Source: Blastococcus sp.
Lineage (GTDB): Bacteria; Actinomycetota; Actinomycetes; Mycobacteriales; Geodermatophilaceae
Reading direction: 5' to 3'
Length of the DNA stretch: 13,217 nt
Assembly (NCBI GenBank): GCA_025963345.1
Contig: JAOPUS010000028.1
Span: 1-13,217 of the forward strand
Under the pieces are notes generated by a model. The model worked only from the letters and a program-made list of their open reading frames with translations. It had not been told where the DNA came from and ran no database searches. The position numbers and the translations under genes were made by a program. Below are positions 13,180-13,217 of this stretch, piece after piece; position 1 is the stretch's first letter; the number at the start of each line of letters is the position of its first letter.

Positions 13180-13217
13180 GCGTGCCTCCTTCGCCGGCCG
13201 CACCACACCTGCCAGGG

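Noticed and set aside
1..13217. CRISPR arrays, insertion sequences, tRNA genes, phage genes
   Set aside because: No regularly spaced repeats, transposase motifs, cloverleaf-like segments or phage proteins were seen.

Overview
The window is very GC-rich, uses GTG starts often, has no strand-biased AT islands and carries typical actinobacterial genes: the divergent glgC/glgM pair, a DUF3117 protein, a GAF-ANTAR regulator, a PAS-GAF-SpoIIE phosphatase and a DUF664/DinB-like protein. I infer a high-GC soil actinobacterium, possibly of the Geodermatophilaceae (Blastococcus, Geodermatophilus, Modestobacter). This comes from general character only; no search was run. Coding density is very high and no stretch over 300 bases lacks a gene. 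I see no tRNA, rRNA, insertion sequence, prophage or CRISPR array.

Layout. Positions 1-1541: glycogen/alpha-glucan precursor synthesis, with glgC (partial, minus) divergent from glgM (plus); both look like leaderless transcripts. Positions 1549-4607: a cobalamin riboswitch followed by a B12 uptake ABC transporter, btuF-btuC-btuD, with a hairpin that can hide the btuF ribosome binding site. Positions 4624-7707: a 5-oxoprolinase set in which pxpA and pxpBC lie on the minus strand but are split by a plus-strand GAF-ANTAR regulator gene. Positions 7708-7907: a 200-bp divergent control region rich in inverted repeats. Positions 7908-9572: a PAS-GAF-PP2C phosphatase of the RsbU type. Positions 9560-10730: a minus-strand operon of a cysteine-containing lipoprotein, a 30-residue single-pass membrane protein and a duplicated four-helix membrane protein of the DUF6766 type. 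The members of this operon are joined by 4-base GTGA overlaps, and a SigB/SigF-like stress promoter lies ahead. Positions 10882-13179: a DinB-like protein, leucyl aminopeptidase PepA and a DUF3117 protein.

How the genes fit together. btuFCD should be repressed when B12 is plentiful. The pxp genes turn 5-oxoproline into glutamate, and the embedded ANTAR protein (an RNA-binding antiterminator family) is the obvious candidate regulator of its neighbours; two tandem hairpins stand just ahead of pxpA. The phosphatase gene faces, and overlaps by 13 bp, the small-membrane-protein operon, whose promoter resembles those read by partner-switching sigma factors; this suggests, but does not prove, a stress link.

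The best candidates for something undescribed are (1) the lipoprotein / 30-aa / DUF6766 coupled operon and (2) the ANTAR gene inside the oxoprolinase cluster with the pxpA leader hairpins and the identical box ahead of both divergent starts.
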